DNA of 64,000 nucleotides from Oscillatoriophycideae cyanobacterium NC_groundwater_1537_Pr4_S-0.65um_50_18 (GCA_016208305.1 JACQYI010000081.1:62001-126000), one strand, 5' to 3'. Counted from the stretch's first letter, positions 18,814-28,944 are shown. The notes: generated by a model not told the origin, from the letters alone. Program-made: numbers and translations.

Positions 18814-19722
18814 ATGGATAAGTTTGAAAGTATTCGCGCTTTTACTCAAGTCGTCAGTTCTGGCGGCTTTGCGGCAGCAGCTCGGGAGATGGGCTTGTCG
18901 CGATCGCAGGTCAACAAGCTGGTAATTGCCTTAGAAAATGAATTGGGGATGCAGTTGTTGCATCGCAGTACGCGAGTGGTGACTCCCACAGAAACAGGAT
19001 TAGCGTTTCATGAACGGTGTGTCGAGATCTTGGCAAGCCTGGAAGAAGCAGAGCGATCGATTACCCAGCTCCATGAGGAACCCAGAGGTCGGCTGCGAAT
19101 CAATGCGCCCATGACCTTTGGCACCCTGCATCTGGCTCCGGCTCTGGCCGATTTTTTGGTGCAGTATCCCGATCTGCGCGTACAGTTAACGCTGAGCGAT
19201 CGCTTTATAGACCCGATCGAAGAAGGCTTTGATGTGACGCTACGCATTGCCAAACCCCAGGAGGCTGCTAGTTTGATTGTGCATTCGTTGACGTCGGCTC
19301 AACGAGTGCTGTGTGCTGCGCCCAGCTACTTAGAAGCGCATGGAATTCCGTCCTGTCCTGAGGAATTGTGTCACCATTCTTGCTTGCACTACGGGCAGCT
19401 AGCTGTAGAAAATCAGTGGACATTAATTGGCACGGAAGGAGAACAAACTATTGCTGTCACGGGGGTGCTGTGTTCTAATAACGGCGAAGTGTTAAAAGAT
19501 GCGGCCGTTCGAGGGTTAGGCATTACGCTGTTGCCAACCTTTATCGTGGAATCCGAGTTGCAGCAAGGTCTGTTGAATATTGTGCTGCCAGACTATCACC
19601 CCCCTGAACTCACCATTTCTGTGATTTATCCCGTCAACCGCCATTTGTCTACCAAAGTGCGGCTGCTGGTTGATTTTCTTCAGGAACGGTTTGGGGATCA
19701 ACCTCGCTGGCATCGGGGGTAA
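18814..19722 (+). CDS. LysR-family transcriptional regulator (divergent from pirin-azoR)
   Basis: This 302-residue protein has the N-terminal winged helix ([32 protein letters not shown]) and a long linker helix. The C-terminal periplasmic-binding-like effector domain contains [12 protein letters not shown] and the [10 protein letters not shown] segment. It resembles the AaeR/DsdC-like subgroup that often controls neighbouring redox genes. AAGGA lies just before the ATG. The 176-bp gap to the pirin gene is A/T rich and must hold both promoters. Autoregulation and control of pirin-azoR-MFS are inferred from this layout. Confidence 0.93.
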   Translation: MDKFESIRAFTQVVSSGGFAAAAREMGLSRSQVNKLVIALENELGMQLLHRSTRVVTPTETGLAFHERCVEILASLEEAERSITQLHEEPRGRLRINAPMTFGTLHLAPALADFLVQYPDLRVQLTLSDRFIDPIEEGFDVTLRIAKPQEAASLIVHSLTSAQRVLCAAPSYLEAHGIPSCPEELCHHSCLHYGQLAVENQWTLIGTEGEQTIAVTGVLCSNNGEVLKDAAVRGLGITLLPTFIVESELQQGLLNIVLPDYHPPELTISVIYPVNRHLSTKVRLLVDFLQERFGDQPRWHRG

Positions 19723-20175
19723 ATTAGGGGTGAATTGGGGATGAATGGCACTCCGCACTTTAATTCCATCCGTTGATTAAGAGCCTTTCTCCCTGAGGCT
19801 TTTAAGGTAATGCTCCTCCGCATCCCTCGAATGGGGTTTGCAAATGCTCGATCGAGAAAAATAAATCTCTCAAGAGATAGATGGCAAATTCTGTCCGCAG
19901 GAGGAGAATGGGTTCAAATCTTAAATGAATATGTTCTAAGCGCCCCACAACGGAGACAGCCCATCTGACCTAGCTTTGGGTTCAAAGTGTTCCTGATTCG
20001 ACAGCTTAATGATGAAGTGTGCAGCTTGATGACAATTTTTTAGATGCAAGCTAGGTCAGCGAATTCAAGATAGGGAAAAGAGCCTCTTGCATCGTATTTT
20101 GCCACCACTTATGTTTTGCCAACATTGTGCTCTGCCAAAATGTGAGGGGGATAACGTGGAAATGGGGAAACTGAG
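19723..20175. other. 453-bp intergenic region with a 12-bp inverted repeat
   Basis: No gene was found between the LysR gene and the large kinase. CTGACCTAGCTT at 19965-19976 is repeated inverted and perfect at 20048-20059, 71 bp apart. Within the loop CAGCTT(A/G)ATGA appears twice in direct orientation. The spacer could be a leader RNA, a decayed insertion or the kinase promoter region. Confidence 0.5.
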
Positions 20176-23100
20176 ATGCGATCGCATTTTGCCAGTGCAA
20201 AGGATATGGCTGATGGGTTACAAACGCCACTTGGCACCGTTGAAACTTGGCCTTTTAGCTTAAAAAGTGCTTTTGCCATCCTATTGAACTCCAGTTCTCC
20301 CATGTTTTTGGTTTGGGATGCTGCGGTTCAGCGTGATGTAGATGAGCGAGTTCTTCTCTATAACGATGCATACCACTCACTGCTGGCTAAGACGCAGCCT
20401 CTAGTTTCCCTCAGTCAAAACGATCGCTGGACGGCAGAATGGCATCATATTCAGGCTGATGTTGAGCAGGTGTTGGCAACGGGGCAAGTTCTCAGGCGCG
20501 ATCGGCTTTTCTCTTTGGGCAAGAGCAATCTAGACAAGAGCAATCTAGACAAGCGCGATCGAGACTATACCTGGTCTTATAGCGCCATTTGGGATGAAAC
20601 GGGTCAGATTAGGGGCGTTTTTGCTACAGGGTATCCTGCTGTCTTAGAGATAGTAACTGTGGCTGAAGCAAGCTCTCTAGATCGGCAGGACTTACTGCCC
20701 TTTCTCCCGACACAAATTTCGGCAGCAGATGAGCAGTCTGAAAGAGAAGCGCCTTTGAAGGAAGAGGCGATCGATCAGACGGCATACCAATGCACAGAGG
20801 AAATGCTGCGACGACGCGAAGAAGATTGGCGCTTGATCACCAATGCGCTTCCGGCTCTCATTGCCTATGTAGACAAAGATCACTACTACCGCTTTAACAA
20901 TCAAACCTATGAAACCTGGTTTGAGCAGCCTGCCGCCAGCTTTACGGGCAAGCATATCCGAGAAGTATTAGGAGAGGCTGCCTACGAAATTGTTCGGCCT
21001 TACATGGAGCAAGCTTTTTCAGGCCAACGGGTGACTTTTGAAAGCCAGATTCCTTACCGCACAGGTGGAGTTCGCTATATCAGGGCAGACTATGTGCCTC
21101 ATATCAACAGACAAGGGAACGTTGAAGGGTACTTTAGTCTCATCACCGACATTAGCGAACGCAAGCGCATCGAAAATGAACACCAGCAGGCCGAAATTGA
21201 ACAAGAACGACTGCTCGAAGAACTGGCGGCTGAGCGTACCCGGTTTGAAGCGGTTTTGCGTCAAATGCCTGAGGGCGTCATCATTGCCGATGCTGCGTCA
21301 GGCGAAATGATTTTGGCCAATGAGCGCACAAATCAGATTTTTCAGTACGCGTATGAGCTGAATCTTGAGCTAACAGAATATGACCAAAAGGTGCCGTTTC
21401 ACGCCTATCACCCGAACGGCCAAATTTATGCTCCTGAAGATTATCCGCTGATCCGATCGCTGCGAACGGGTGAGGTAATTACTCACGAAGAGATGGAAAT
21501 CCGTTATCCAGATGGAAATGCGATTGTTATTGATGCCAGTTCTTCCCCCATTTTTGATCCGCAAGGGCAAATCACTTCAGCCATTGTGGTGATTCAGGAT
21601 ATTACCGATCGCAAACAGGCTGAGATTGCTTTACGTCAAAGTGAGGAGCGGGCACAGCTGGCGATTAAGGTAGGACGGCTGGGCACTTGGCGTTACAGCC
21701 TCCACACCGATCAGGTTGAGCTAGATGAGCGGATGCATGAAATTTGGGGCAAAACGGATAAAACCCGAACGATCTCTTTGGAGGAGGTGATAGCGCGAAT
21801 TCACCCAGACGATCGCAATCAAGTTGCCTCTGCGATCACCAATGCCCTCAATCCAGAGTCTTCGGGCACCTATGAGATTGACTATCGGCTGGTCTGGGCG
21901 GATGGGACTGAGCGGTGGGTGTCGGCCAACGGGCAGGTAGATTTTGAATTTGAGGGAGAGTCTCGACGCGCGATCGCCTTTTTTGGAACTGCGCTAGACA
22001 TTACCGATCGCAAACAGGCCGAAGCCGCACTGCGCCAGAGTGAAAATCAGCTCCGTCTTTTGACCCATTCGCTCCCTGTTCTCATCTCCTATGTCGATCA
22101 TCAGCAGCGATACCGCTTTGCCAATCAAACCTATACCGACTGGTTTGGTCTTTTGCCTGAAGACATTGTGGGAAAGCCTGTAGAAGAAGTTCTGGGTCAA
22201 GCGGCTTACCAGTCTTTGCAGGCTGATATTGACCATGTGCTGTCTGGGCAAAGACTGAGCTTTGAGAAACATTTGCTGCTTAAAACAGCCGGATGGCGCT
22301 ATATCCAAAGCCACTTTGTCCCAGATATTGATGAACAGGGGAGTATCAAAGGATATTACGCCCTCATGAGTGATGTCACAGAGCATCGGCAAGCCGAAGC
22401 CGCACTGCGTCAGAGTGAAGAACAGCTCAGGTTGGCTCAACGGGCAGCAGGAGCTGGACTGTGGGATTGGGATATTTTGACGAACCAAGTCACTTGGTCA
22501 GAAGAATACTATCGTCTCTATGGGCTGGATACAACGGTAACTCCCAGCTACAAAAACTGGCTGACATCCATTATGGAACTCGACCGGGAAGGGGTCGATC
22601 AAGCAGTGCGGGCAGCCTTAGAAGAACAAACCAACCTGAACGTAGAATTTCGTATCTTGCACCCGACGCAAGGCATTTGTTGGTTAACGGCGATCGGACA
22701 GACCTTTTATGATGCCGATGGACAGCCAACACGAATGACCGGGATTGCGCTCAACATCACCCCCCGCAAACAGGCTGAGGCCGAACGAGAACAGTTGCTC
22801 TTGCGGGAACAGGCAAACCGAGAAGCCGCCGAAATTGCCGAGCAGCGGGCAAGATTCTTGGTCAAGGCAAACACCACTTTGACCTCCTCATTGGATTATG
22901 AATACACGCTCAACAGCGTCGCGCAAGCCATAGTTCCGACCCTGGCAGATTGGTGTGCCGTCGATATTCTCAAAGACGATGGCACCCTAGAGCGGCTGGC
23001 AACGGCACATATTGATCCGGCTAAGGTGCAATGGGGAATAGAACTGCATCGTCGCTACCCACCCGACTTAAACGCACCCCAGGGGATTGCCCAGGTATTG

Positions 23101-25071
23101 CGCACCGGGCGATCGGAGTATTATCCAACCGTTTCTGATGAGCAGATCGTTAGAGCAGCACGGGATGACGACCATCTCAGGATTTTACGAGAAATCGGCT
23201 TTAGCTCTGCCATGCTAGTGCCGCTGAATGCGCGCGGCAGGACGCTAGGCACGATTTCATTTGTTGCGGCAGAGTCAGGGCGTTCCTACAGTCCAGAAGA
23301 TCTGTCTCTGGCAGAAGAGCTAGCCTGGAGAGCCGCGATCGCCCTAGACAATGCCCGTCTATATCAAGAAGCTCAACAGGCACGACAGGCCGCCGAACGC
23401 GCCGCTGACCGAACCACCCGTCTGCAAGCAGTCACCGCTGCTCTCTCAGAGTCTTTGACACCCGTACAGGTGGCAGAGGTGATTGTAGAGCAGAGTATTG
23501 CTGCCCTAGAAGCAGATGCTGCATTGATGGCGTTGCTGAGCGAAGATGGCACCATGCTAGAGGTGGTGCGCATGGTGGGCTATGAAGCCAGCCCAGAGGA
23601 TGCAGCCCAACAGAAATTTTCCATTCATTCCCCCTTTCCTCTCTCAGAGGCCGTACAGACGAAGCAACCCGTTTGGTCAGAACCCCTGGCTGAAAGGCTG
23701 TCCCGCTACCCTGGCTTGGCAGAGATCTATAAACGCTTTCCCTTTGAGGCATGGATTTCATTGCCATTAATCGTAGAGGGAAAAGCCGTAGGAGGTCTGT
23801 CTCTCTCGTTCACAAAATTCAAGCTGTTGAATCAGGACGATCGCGATTTTATTTTGGCGCTTACCCGTCAATGCGCTCAAGCCATCGTGCGTGCTCAGCT
23901 TTACGCAGCCGAGCAGCAGGCTAGAGCCGAAGCAGAACGTGCCAATCGCATTAAAGATGAGTTTTTGGCGGTGTTGTCCCACGAGCTGCGATCGCCCCTC
24001 AACCCCATTTTGGGCTGGGCAAAGCTGCTGCAAACGCGCCAGTTTGATGACGTGGTGACCAAGCGAGCCTTAGAAACGATTGAGCGCAATGCCAAACTGC
24101 AAACGGAACTGATCGATGACCTGCTAGATGTCTCCCGCATCTTGCGCGGCAAGATGATGTTGAATGTGGGTGAAGTCAATTTAGCAACGGTGGTGGATGC
24201 GGCTATAGAAACGGTGCGCCTGTCAGCCGAGGCCAAGAATATCACCCTTCACAAGATGGGGGCAACCGATCTGCAACCGCTTTCAGGCGATGCCGGGCGG
24301 CTGCAACAGGTCATGTGGAACTTGCTGTCCAATGCGATTAAGTTTACGCCTCCAGAGGGACAGATCGACATCCGGCTAGAACAGGTGGGCATCTATGCTC
24401 AAATTCAGGTGAGAGATACGGGCAAAGGGATCACGCCAGAGTTTCTTCCCTATGTCTTTGAATATTTCCGACAGGAGGACGGCACAACAACCCGAAAATT
24501 TGGTGGATTGGGATTAGGATTGGCGATCGTCCGGTATCTCACTGAACTGCATGGCGGAACGGTGAAAGCAGAAAGCGCTGGAGAAGGATTGGGTGCAACT
24601 TTTACCGTGTTATTGCCCTCATCTCGGAATGCCGTAAGGGAAACCCCGGATCAGGTAGGGGTTGCCAGGGCTGAGATAGATACGTTTCCCTTAAATCATG
24701 TACGAATCTTGATGGTGGATGATGAAGCGGATATGCGAGAGCTGACTTTTACGATCTTGCAGCAGACGGGAGCTGAGGTACAAGTTGCTGCCTCTGCCGT
24801 TGAAGCCTTGAATATAATGGATAGCTTTAAGCCGGATCTGCTGATTAGCGATATTGGCATGGCTGAAATCGATGGCTATGAACTTATGCGTCGGGTGCGA
24901 AACTTGCCCCCTGAGCGAGGTGGCCAAATTCCAGCGATCGCCCTCACCGCCTATGCGGGCGAGATTGATCAGCAGCAGGCTTTAGCAGCCGGATTTCAAC
25001 GCCATCTCGCCAAACCGATCGAACCCGAAATCTTGGTGCAAACGATCGTCGCTTTAATGAAAGCAGCTTAA
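20176..25071 (+). CDS. multi-PAS, double-GAF hybrid histidine kinase
   Basis: This 1631-residue soluble protein has six PAS-type blocks (about 35-160, 210-330, 353-475, 489-612, 622-738, 746-866). Two GAF domains follow (about 892-1060 and 1080-1240), then HisKA with H1269 (LSHELRSPLNPILGW), HATPase (NLLSNAIKFTPPEG, GLGLGLAIV) and a receiver with D1559 (LLISDIGM). Blocks are joined by repeated linkers reading RKQAEAALRQSE, and the second and fifth PAS blocks are close paralogues, showing internal duplication. There is no TM segment, so it senses cytoplasmic signals. No obvious Cys for bilin attachment stands out in the GAFs. It is a single gene with no cognate regulator next to it. Start at 20176 fits the N-terminal PAS. 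Confidence 0.95.
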   Translation: MRSHFASAKDMADGLQTPLGTVETWPFSLKSAFAILLNSSSPMFLVWDAAVQRDVDERVLLYNDAYHSLLAKTQPLVSLSQNDRWTAEWHHIQADVEQVLATGQVLRRDRLFSLGKSNLDKSNLDKRDRDYTWSYSAIWDETGQIRGVFATGYPAVLEIVTVAEASSLDRQDLLPFLPTQISAADEQSEREAPLKEEAIDQTAYQCTEEMLRRREEDWRLITNALPALIAYVDKDHYYRFNNQTYETWFEQPAASFTGKHIREVLGEAAYEIVRPYMEQAFSGQRVTFESQIPYRTGGVRYIRADYVPHINRQGNVEGYFSLITDISERKRIENEHQQAEIEQERLLEELAAERTRFEAVLRQMPEGVIIADAASGEMILANERTNQIFQYAYELNLELTEYDQKVPFHAYHPNGQIYAPEDYPLIRSLRTGEVITHEEMEIRYPDGNAIVIDASSSPIFDPQGQITSAIVVIQDITDRKQAEIALRQSEERAQLAIKVGRLGTWRYSLHTDQVELDERMHEIWGKTDKTRTISLEEVIARIHPDDRNQVASAITNALNPESSGTYEIDYRLVWADGTERWVSANGQVDFEFEGESRRAIAFFGTALDITDRKQAEAALRQSENQLRLLTHSLPVLISYVDHQQRYRFANQTYTDWFGLLPEDIVGKPVEEVLGQAAYQSLQADIDHVLSGQRLSFEKHLLLKTAGWRYIQSHFVPDIDEQGSIKGYYALMSDVTEHRQAEAALRQSEEQLRLAQRAAGAGLWDWDILTNQVTWSEEYYRLYGLDTTVTPSYKNWLTSIMELDREGVDQAVRAALEEQTNLNVEFRILHPTQGICWLTAIGQTFYDADGQPTRMTGIALNITPRKQAEAEREQLLLREQANREAAEIAEQRARFLVKANTTLTSSLDYEYTLNSVAQAIVPTLADWCAVDILKDDGTLERLATAHIDPAKVQWGIELHRRYPPDLNAPQGIAQVLRTGRSEYYPTVSDEQIVRAARDDDHLRILREIGFSSAMLVPLNARGRTLGTISFVAAESGRSYSPEDLSLAEELAWRAAIALDNARLYQEAQQARQAAERAADRTTRLQAVTAALSESLTPVQVAEVIVEQSIAALEADAALMALLSEDGTMLEVVRMVGYEASPEDAAQQKFSIHSPFPLSEAVQTKQPVWSEPLAERLSRYPGLAEIYKRFPFEAWISLPLIVEGKAVGGLSLSFTKFKLLNQDDRDFILALTRQCAQAIVRAQLYAAEQQARAEAERANRIKDEFLAVLSHELRSPLNPILGWAKLLQTRQFDDVVTKRALETIERNAKLQTELIDDLLDVSRILRGKMMLNVGEVNLATVVDAAIETVRLSAEAKNITLHKMGATDLQPLSGDAGRLQQVMWNLLSNAIKFTPPEGQIDIRLEQVGIYAQIQVRDTGKGITPEFLPYVFEYFRQEDGTTTRKFGGLGLGLAIVRYLTELHGGTVKAESAGEGLGATFTVLLPSSRNAVRETPDQVGVARAEIDTFPLNHVRILMVDDEADMRELTFTILQQTGAEVQVAASAVEALNIMDSFKPDLLISDIGMAEIDGYELMRRVRNLPPERGGQIPAIALTAYAGEIDQQQALAAGFQRHLAKPIEPEILVQTIVALMKAA

Positions 25072-25136
25072 ACGCACATCCTGCTCAATGGGTTGCGATC
25101 GACTGATCCTAAATTAAAGCGATTGAGTTGAAGCAG

Positions 25137-25646
25137 TTAGAGAACCAGACTTGATCTAATTTGCTGAACGATCGCCTCAGGTGATTGAAAAACATCTATC
25201 CGCAGCGCATCTTCAGGTTCCTCTAAAGCCTCCATCTGGCTCTGCAGAAGGTTTGCCTTCATGTAATGTCCTTGGCGCTGGCTCAGCCGCTGCCAAATTA
25301 GCTCAAATGAGCCTTGCAGATAAACCCATCTGACGCAGGACTGCTGCTGAGACATCTGCAATGGCTCAGAGGGCTGAAGCCATTGGCGATACTCAGACTT
25401 AAGAGCCGAACAGGCCAGCACAACATTCACCTCTTGGCTCAACCAAGCCTCGATCGCCACTCGAATAGCCTGTAGCCAAGGAAAGCGATCGGCATCGGTG
25501 AGCGGTATTCCTTGCTGCATCTTCTCGATATTTGTAGCCGAGTGAAAATCGTCAGCATCGCTAAATTGCCACTGTAGCGACTCCGCCAACAGCCTCCCAA
25601 TGGTGGTCTTGCCCGATCCTGACACTCCCATGACGACAATCACCAT
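25137..25646 (-). CDS. gntK: gluconokinase
   Basis: The protein (169 aa) has a P-loop GVSGSGKTTIG at the very start, DADDFHSATNIEKM (gluconate-binding region), the conserved LTDADRFPWL and a Lys/Ser pair in ACSALKSEYR. It phosphorylates D-gluconate to 6-phosphogluconate, linking it to the oxidative pentose phosphate pathway. Length is right for the bacterial GntK family. It lies 39 bp from the second pirin gene on the same strand and downstream of it. No other gluconate gene is visible. Confidence 0.93.
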   Translation of the reverse strand: MVIVVMGVSGSGKTTIGRLLAESLQWQFSDADDFHSATNIEKMQQGIPLTDADRFPWLQAIRVAIEAWLSQEVNVVLACSALKSEYRQWLQPSEPLQMSQQQSCVRWVYLQGSFELIWQRLSQRQGHYMKANLLQSQMEALEEPEDALRIDVFQSPEAIVQQIRSSLVL

Positions 25647-25685
25647 AGTTTCCTTGACTCTCTAGCGGTTCCTTTAGTCGTTGGC

Positions 25686-26594
25686 TTACATCGGCTGCTC
25701 TGCTGGACGAACGGGTTCTTCAGGCAATGGAATAAACTCAGTTTCTTCAGGCACTGGCGCAAAGCGACCCGATCGCCAATCTTGTTTAGCTTGCTCAATG
25801 CGATCGCGCCGACTAGAGACAAAATTCCACCATTTATGGCGTTCACCCACAGGTTCGCCCCCAATCACAATACAGCGAGCTGAGCGATCGGCTGAGACAG
25901 TCACTTCGGTACCCGCTAGAACGGCCAAGCGATGCTGGGCTAACGGCACTCCTGCGATTTGCAGCCCTTCTGTAACGCTATAAACAGCCTGTTCTGTATA
26001 GTGGCTCGGCAAGGTGAATTGCGCTCCAGGGGCGAGCTGCACATCCAGGTAGATCATGGGCGAAAACGTTTGCACAGGGGAAGTATAGCCGTAGGCCGCT
26101 CCTGCAATCAGCGTGAACAATACGCCCGCCGCCTCCCAGGTTGGCAGATCGGTTGCTGGATGATGCCGAAACCAGGGTTCTGTCTCTTCATGCTCATCCG
26201 GAAGCGCAACCCAGGTCTGGATGCCGTGTAAGGTGTCTGATTGGTTTCGTTCAGCTTCCGGTGTCCGCTCAGAGTGAACGATGCCGCGCCCTGCTGTCAT
26301 CCAGTTGACGGCTCCCGGTCGAATTTCCTGAACGCTGCCGACGCTATCCCGATGCAGCAAAACGCCTTCAAATAAGTAGGTGACGGTTGCCAGATTGATG
26401 TGCGGATGCGGTCTGACATCTACGCCTTTACCCGGTGGAAAAACCGCAGGGCCAAGATGATCAAAGAAGATGAATGGCCCCACTAACGTCAAAATCTCGG
26501 AGGGCAGCAGACGACGCGCTTGAAACCCTCCCAAGTCCTGAACGTGAGGTTCAATCAGATGCTGTATGGGAAGAGACTGGGGAGAATCTGTCAT
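25686..26594 (-). CDS. pirin-family protein
   Basis: This bicupin protein has the pirin metal signature PHPHINLATVTYLFEG with GIVHSERTP, plus LGPAVFPPGKGVDVRPHPH before it and a C-terminal cupin ending in GGEPVGERHKWWNFVSS. The frame opens at 26672, but the ATG at 26594 (MTDSPQSL) is preferred because the upstream 26 residues do not look like this family. About 302 aa is the normal size. It is a different subgroup from the 234-aa pirin at 17.9 kb. It is followed by gntK on the same strand, 39 bp away. Confidence 0.92.
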   Translation of the reverse strand: MTDSPQSLPIQHLIEPHVQDLGGFQARRLLPSEILTLVGPFIFFDHLGPAVFPPGKGVDVRPHPHINLATVTYLFEGVLLHRDSVGSVQEIRPGAVNWMTAGRGIVHSERTPEAERNQSDTLHGIQTWVALPDEHEETEPWFRHHPATDLPTWEAAGVLFTLIAGAAYGYTSPVQTFSPMIYLDVQLAPGAQFTLPSHYTEQAVYSVTEGLQIAGVPLAQHRLAVLAGTEVTVSADRSARCIVIGGEPVGERHKWWNFVSSRRDRIEQAKQDWRSGRFAPVPEETEFIPLPEEPVRPAEQPM

Positions 26595-26798
26595 AGTAAT
26601 GAGGTCATGTGGAACGAAATCGAATATTGCGCGATCGCCTCTCGCAGGTTGAATTTGCCTCTGGCCGATCACGCTATTGTTTTACTGTTTCTCTTGTCAG
26701 ATCAGCAAGCAACTTTGGCATCGTTCTTTCCTGATCTCAAGCCAGGTTCAAAAAATTATTCGGCTTTTATTAAATTTGGGATGCTTAAACTTGGGATT

Positions 26799-27035
26799 CT
26801 AAGGAGCTTCACAACCGATACCGTCCTTGTCTCGATCAAATTGATGGGGATCAGGTTGCCTGACCTCAAAATTCCGATACGAGACTTCTGGACAGTCTAA
26901 GTCAGGCGGTGCAGGTGCAATGCAGACTGTAGGATAGCTGGAATCACAAACTTGTTGGGCAACGGTGAAAGCAGGCTGAAAGAGAAAGACTAGGAGGACG
27001 ATCGCCACTTCTAACACAGCACAGAATAAGAACAT
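26799..27035 (-). CDS. small exported Excalibur-domain protein
   Basis: The 78-residue protein has an N-terminal signal or anchor (hydrophobic residues 5-25, cleavage near Ala-Gln). A Cys-containing mature part ends in DRDKDGIGCE, the Excalibur calcium-binding motif (DxDxDGxxCE), with a partner Cys at DLDCPEV. Excalibur domains are extracellular and are found in surface nucleases and small secreted proteins. No nuclease domain is attached here. The gene is single, between pirin and DUF1206 genes. Confidence 0.75.
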   Translation of the reverse strand: MFLFCAVLEVAIVLLVFLFQPAFTVAQQVCDSSYPTVCIAPAPPDLDCPEVSYRNFEVRQPDPHQFDRDKDGIGCEAP

Positions 27036-27149
27036 TCACTGAATCCTCACAGGAATCACTTTCTCATGGCTGGGATCAGCACTCCTGCTACACTGAACAT
27101 AGCTTGATTGTAGTCAATCCGCAAACGTATAACCGGGAGCATAACAGTC

Positions 27150-28007
27150 ATGAAGCCACAGAAATTACCATCCGGAAACGTTGGCGATCAAGCCGAAAGA
27201 GTTGCGAAAAAAGCTGCCGCCAACACCTGGGTTGAACGACTGGCTCGGTTGGGATTTGCAGCCAAAGGAATGGTCTATGCACTGGTGGGTCTACTGGCAG
27301 CTCAGGCTGCTCTGGGTGCAGGAGGCAAAAAGACGGATACCCAAGGCGCATTACAAACGATCGTGACTCAACCTTTTGGACAAGGTTTGCTCAGCTTAGT
27401 CGCGATCGGTCTTTTCGGGTATGCCCTGTGGCGATGGGTTGAGGCCGCTGCCGATCCAGATCAAAAGGGCAATGATACTAAAGGCATTCTTCTGCGCTGT
27501 AGCTATGCCGCTAATGGCTTGGTCTATGCCAGCTTAGCGCTAACCGCAGTGAAAATCGTTTTGGGTACGGGTGGCGGCAGCAGCAATGCCTCACGAGACT
27601 GGACAGCGCTTTTGTTGGCTCAGCCCTTTGGTCAATGGTTGGTTGGAACGATAGGTGCATTAGTGATCGGGCTGGGTTTTTATCAGTTTTATGAAGCCTA
27701 CAAAGCAAAGTTTCGGCAGAAATTGAAGCTTCAGGAAATGAGTGAAGCAGAACAGACTTGGACAGTTCGCTTAGGTAGATTAGGTCTGTCGGCACGAGGC
27801 GTTGTCTTTGGGGTCATTGGCTTTTTCTTGATTCAGGCGGCGCGGCAGTCTAATCCCAATCAAGTCAAAGGGTTGGGAGGCGCTTTAGAGTCGCTAGCAC
27901 AGCAGCCCTATGGATCATGGGTTTTGGGAACTGTGGCGATCGGTCTAATTGCTTACGGTATTTACTATATTGTGCAGGCACGCTATCGACAGATTGGGAC
28001 GGCCTGA
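27150..28007 (+). CDS. DUF1206 membrane protein with three repeats
   Basis: The protein has three copies of the DUF1206 unit, each opening with an arginine followed by a small-residue helix: RLGFAAKGMVYALVG (about 31), RCSYAANGLVYASLA (about 115) and RLGLSARGVVFGVIG (about 212). Each unit contains two TM helices, six in total, the fixed loops QPFGQ, QPFGQW and QPYGSW marking the middle of each unit. Function is not established for the family. A signal peptide is absent; the N-terminus is basic and cytoplasmic. The gene stands alone with its ATG at 27150. Confidence 0.85.
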   Translation: MKPQKLPSGNVGDQAERVAKKAAANTWVERLARLGFAAKGMVYALVGLLAAQAALGAGGKKTDTQGALQTIVTQPFGQGLLSLVAIGLFGYALWRWVEAAADPDQKGNDTKGILLRCSYAANGLVYASLALTAVKIVLGTGGGSSNASRDWTALLLAQPFGQWLVGTIGALVIGLGFYQFYEAYKAKFRQKLKLQEMSEAEQTWTVRLGRLGLSARGVVFGVIGFFLIQAARQSNPNQVKGLGGALESLAQQPYGSWVLGTVAIGLIAYGIYYIVQARYRQIGTA

Positions 28008-28119
28008 ACCTTCAATCTAAGCTTTAACTCAAGCTAGAAAAACAACTCAATAAAGTGGTTCATTTGACGAACCTATGAATACAATGGGGAAATCGTGATG
28101 GATTCCTGGTGATTAAACA

Positions 28120-28647
28120 ATGGCAACTGCAACACTCAAACGGACGAGAGCTGGCAATGTTTCTAAGACTGCATTAGATCAAGTGGGGTCTTTGCTACAA
28201 GACTTACCCGAAAAAACGAAAGATCAGCTTTCTCTCCGAGATGCAGTGGCTCAACTGCAAGATATCATCAAGGCAACGCTAGCCAAAGGCTATAGCTATG
28301 AAGATGTGGCAGCCCTCTTGGCAGAGCAAACCATTGTCATCAGCCCAACGACGCTGAAACGTTATGTGCTGACCAATAGCAGCCGGACGACGCAGAAACG
28401 GACACCCGCCAAAGGCAAGACAAAGCGATCGCCCCAAGCTTCTAGCGCTGAGGGTACAGAACAACCTGAGGCGATCGCTACTGAACCGGATACGGAGACT
28501 CCTCCTGCGGCTAAGGCAACCAGAGGACGGCGGAAATCATCCGTTGCAGAACAGCCTGAAGGCGTCGAGAAGCCTCGTCGAGGTCGCACTTCTCAGGCTT
28601 CTGCTCAGCGTTCTAGTGCAACGAGAGGTCGCAAAACCAAAGCTTGA
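28120..28647 (+). CDS. hypothetical HTH-like protein with basic low-complexity tail
   Basis: I do not recognise a named family. Residues 36-86 (LRDAVAQLQDII, GYSYEDVAALLAEQ, ISPTTLKRYV) look like a helical DNA-binding module of the type seen in cyanobacterial mobilisation/KfrA-like proteins. The remaining 90 residues are Thr-, Ser-, Pro- and Ala-rich with clusters RGRRKSS, PRRGRTS and RGRKTK resembling AT-hook-like basic motifs. A chromatin-like or DNA-binding role is inferred. It is a single gene, with sdaA 297 bp downstream. Confidence 0.6.
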   Translation: MATATLKRTRAGNVSKTALDQVGSLLQDLPEKTKDQLSLRDAVAQLQDIIKATLAKGYSYEDVAALLAEQTIVISPTTLKRYVLTNSSRTTQKRTPAKGKTKRSPQASSAEGTEQPEAIATEPDTETPPAAKATRGRRKSSVAEQPEGVEKPRRGRTSQASAQRSSATRGRKTKA

Positions 28648-28744
28648 GGCTTTGCATCCGCAGCTAAGTGGGAAACGCTGTAACCTGGAGATCTGCAACT
28701 AGAATCATCCTAGTGAACGCAAACCCAGAGTGGCTTAAGAGCTA

Positions 28745-28806
28745 AGGTTTTCATGAGAGGAGTACGCCATGTCCCTTGTATGAAAACCTATGTGGTCTGT
28801 CAATGA
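28745..28806 (+). other. 10-bp hairpin overlapping a possible 17-codon leader ORF upstream of sdaA
   Basis: The 297-bp gap before sdaA holds no ordinary gene. AGGTTTTCAT at 28745-28754 pairs perfectly with 28780-28789 around a 25-nt loop. An ATG at 28753 opens a 17-codon frame ending at 28806, preceded by no strong Shine-Dalgarno motif. A second small hairpin (gtggatg/catccac) follows at about 28833-28854. This could be a regulatory leader for sdaA, but no known riboswitch pattern was recognised. Confidence 0.3.
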
Positions 28807-28944
28807 TTAACTGACGTGCTGAGGTAGAGAAGTGGATGAAGGTTCCCATCCACCCGTCAACTATTACTTGATTGACCACTAGCTCCCCAATTAAACAAGG
28901 CCGCAAGAGTAGCCCACTGCTGGCAGCATTAGGCAGTAACTACA

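Noticed and set aside
19900-19935. T-loop-like GGGTTCAAATC text as a tRNA
   Set aside because: No acceptor, anticodon or D arms can be folded around it.
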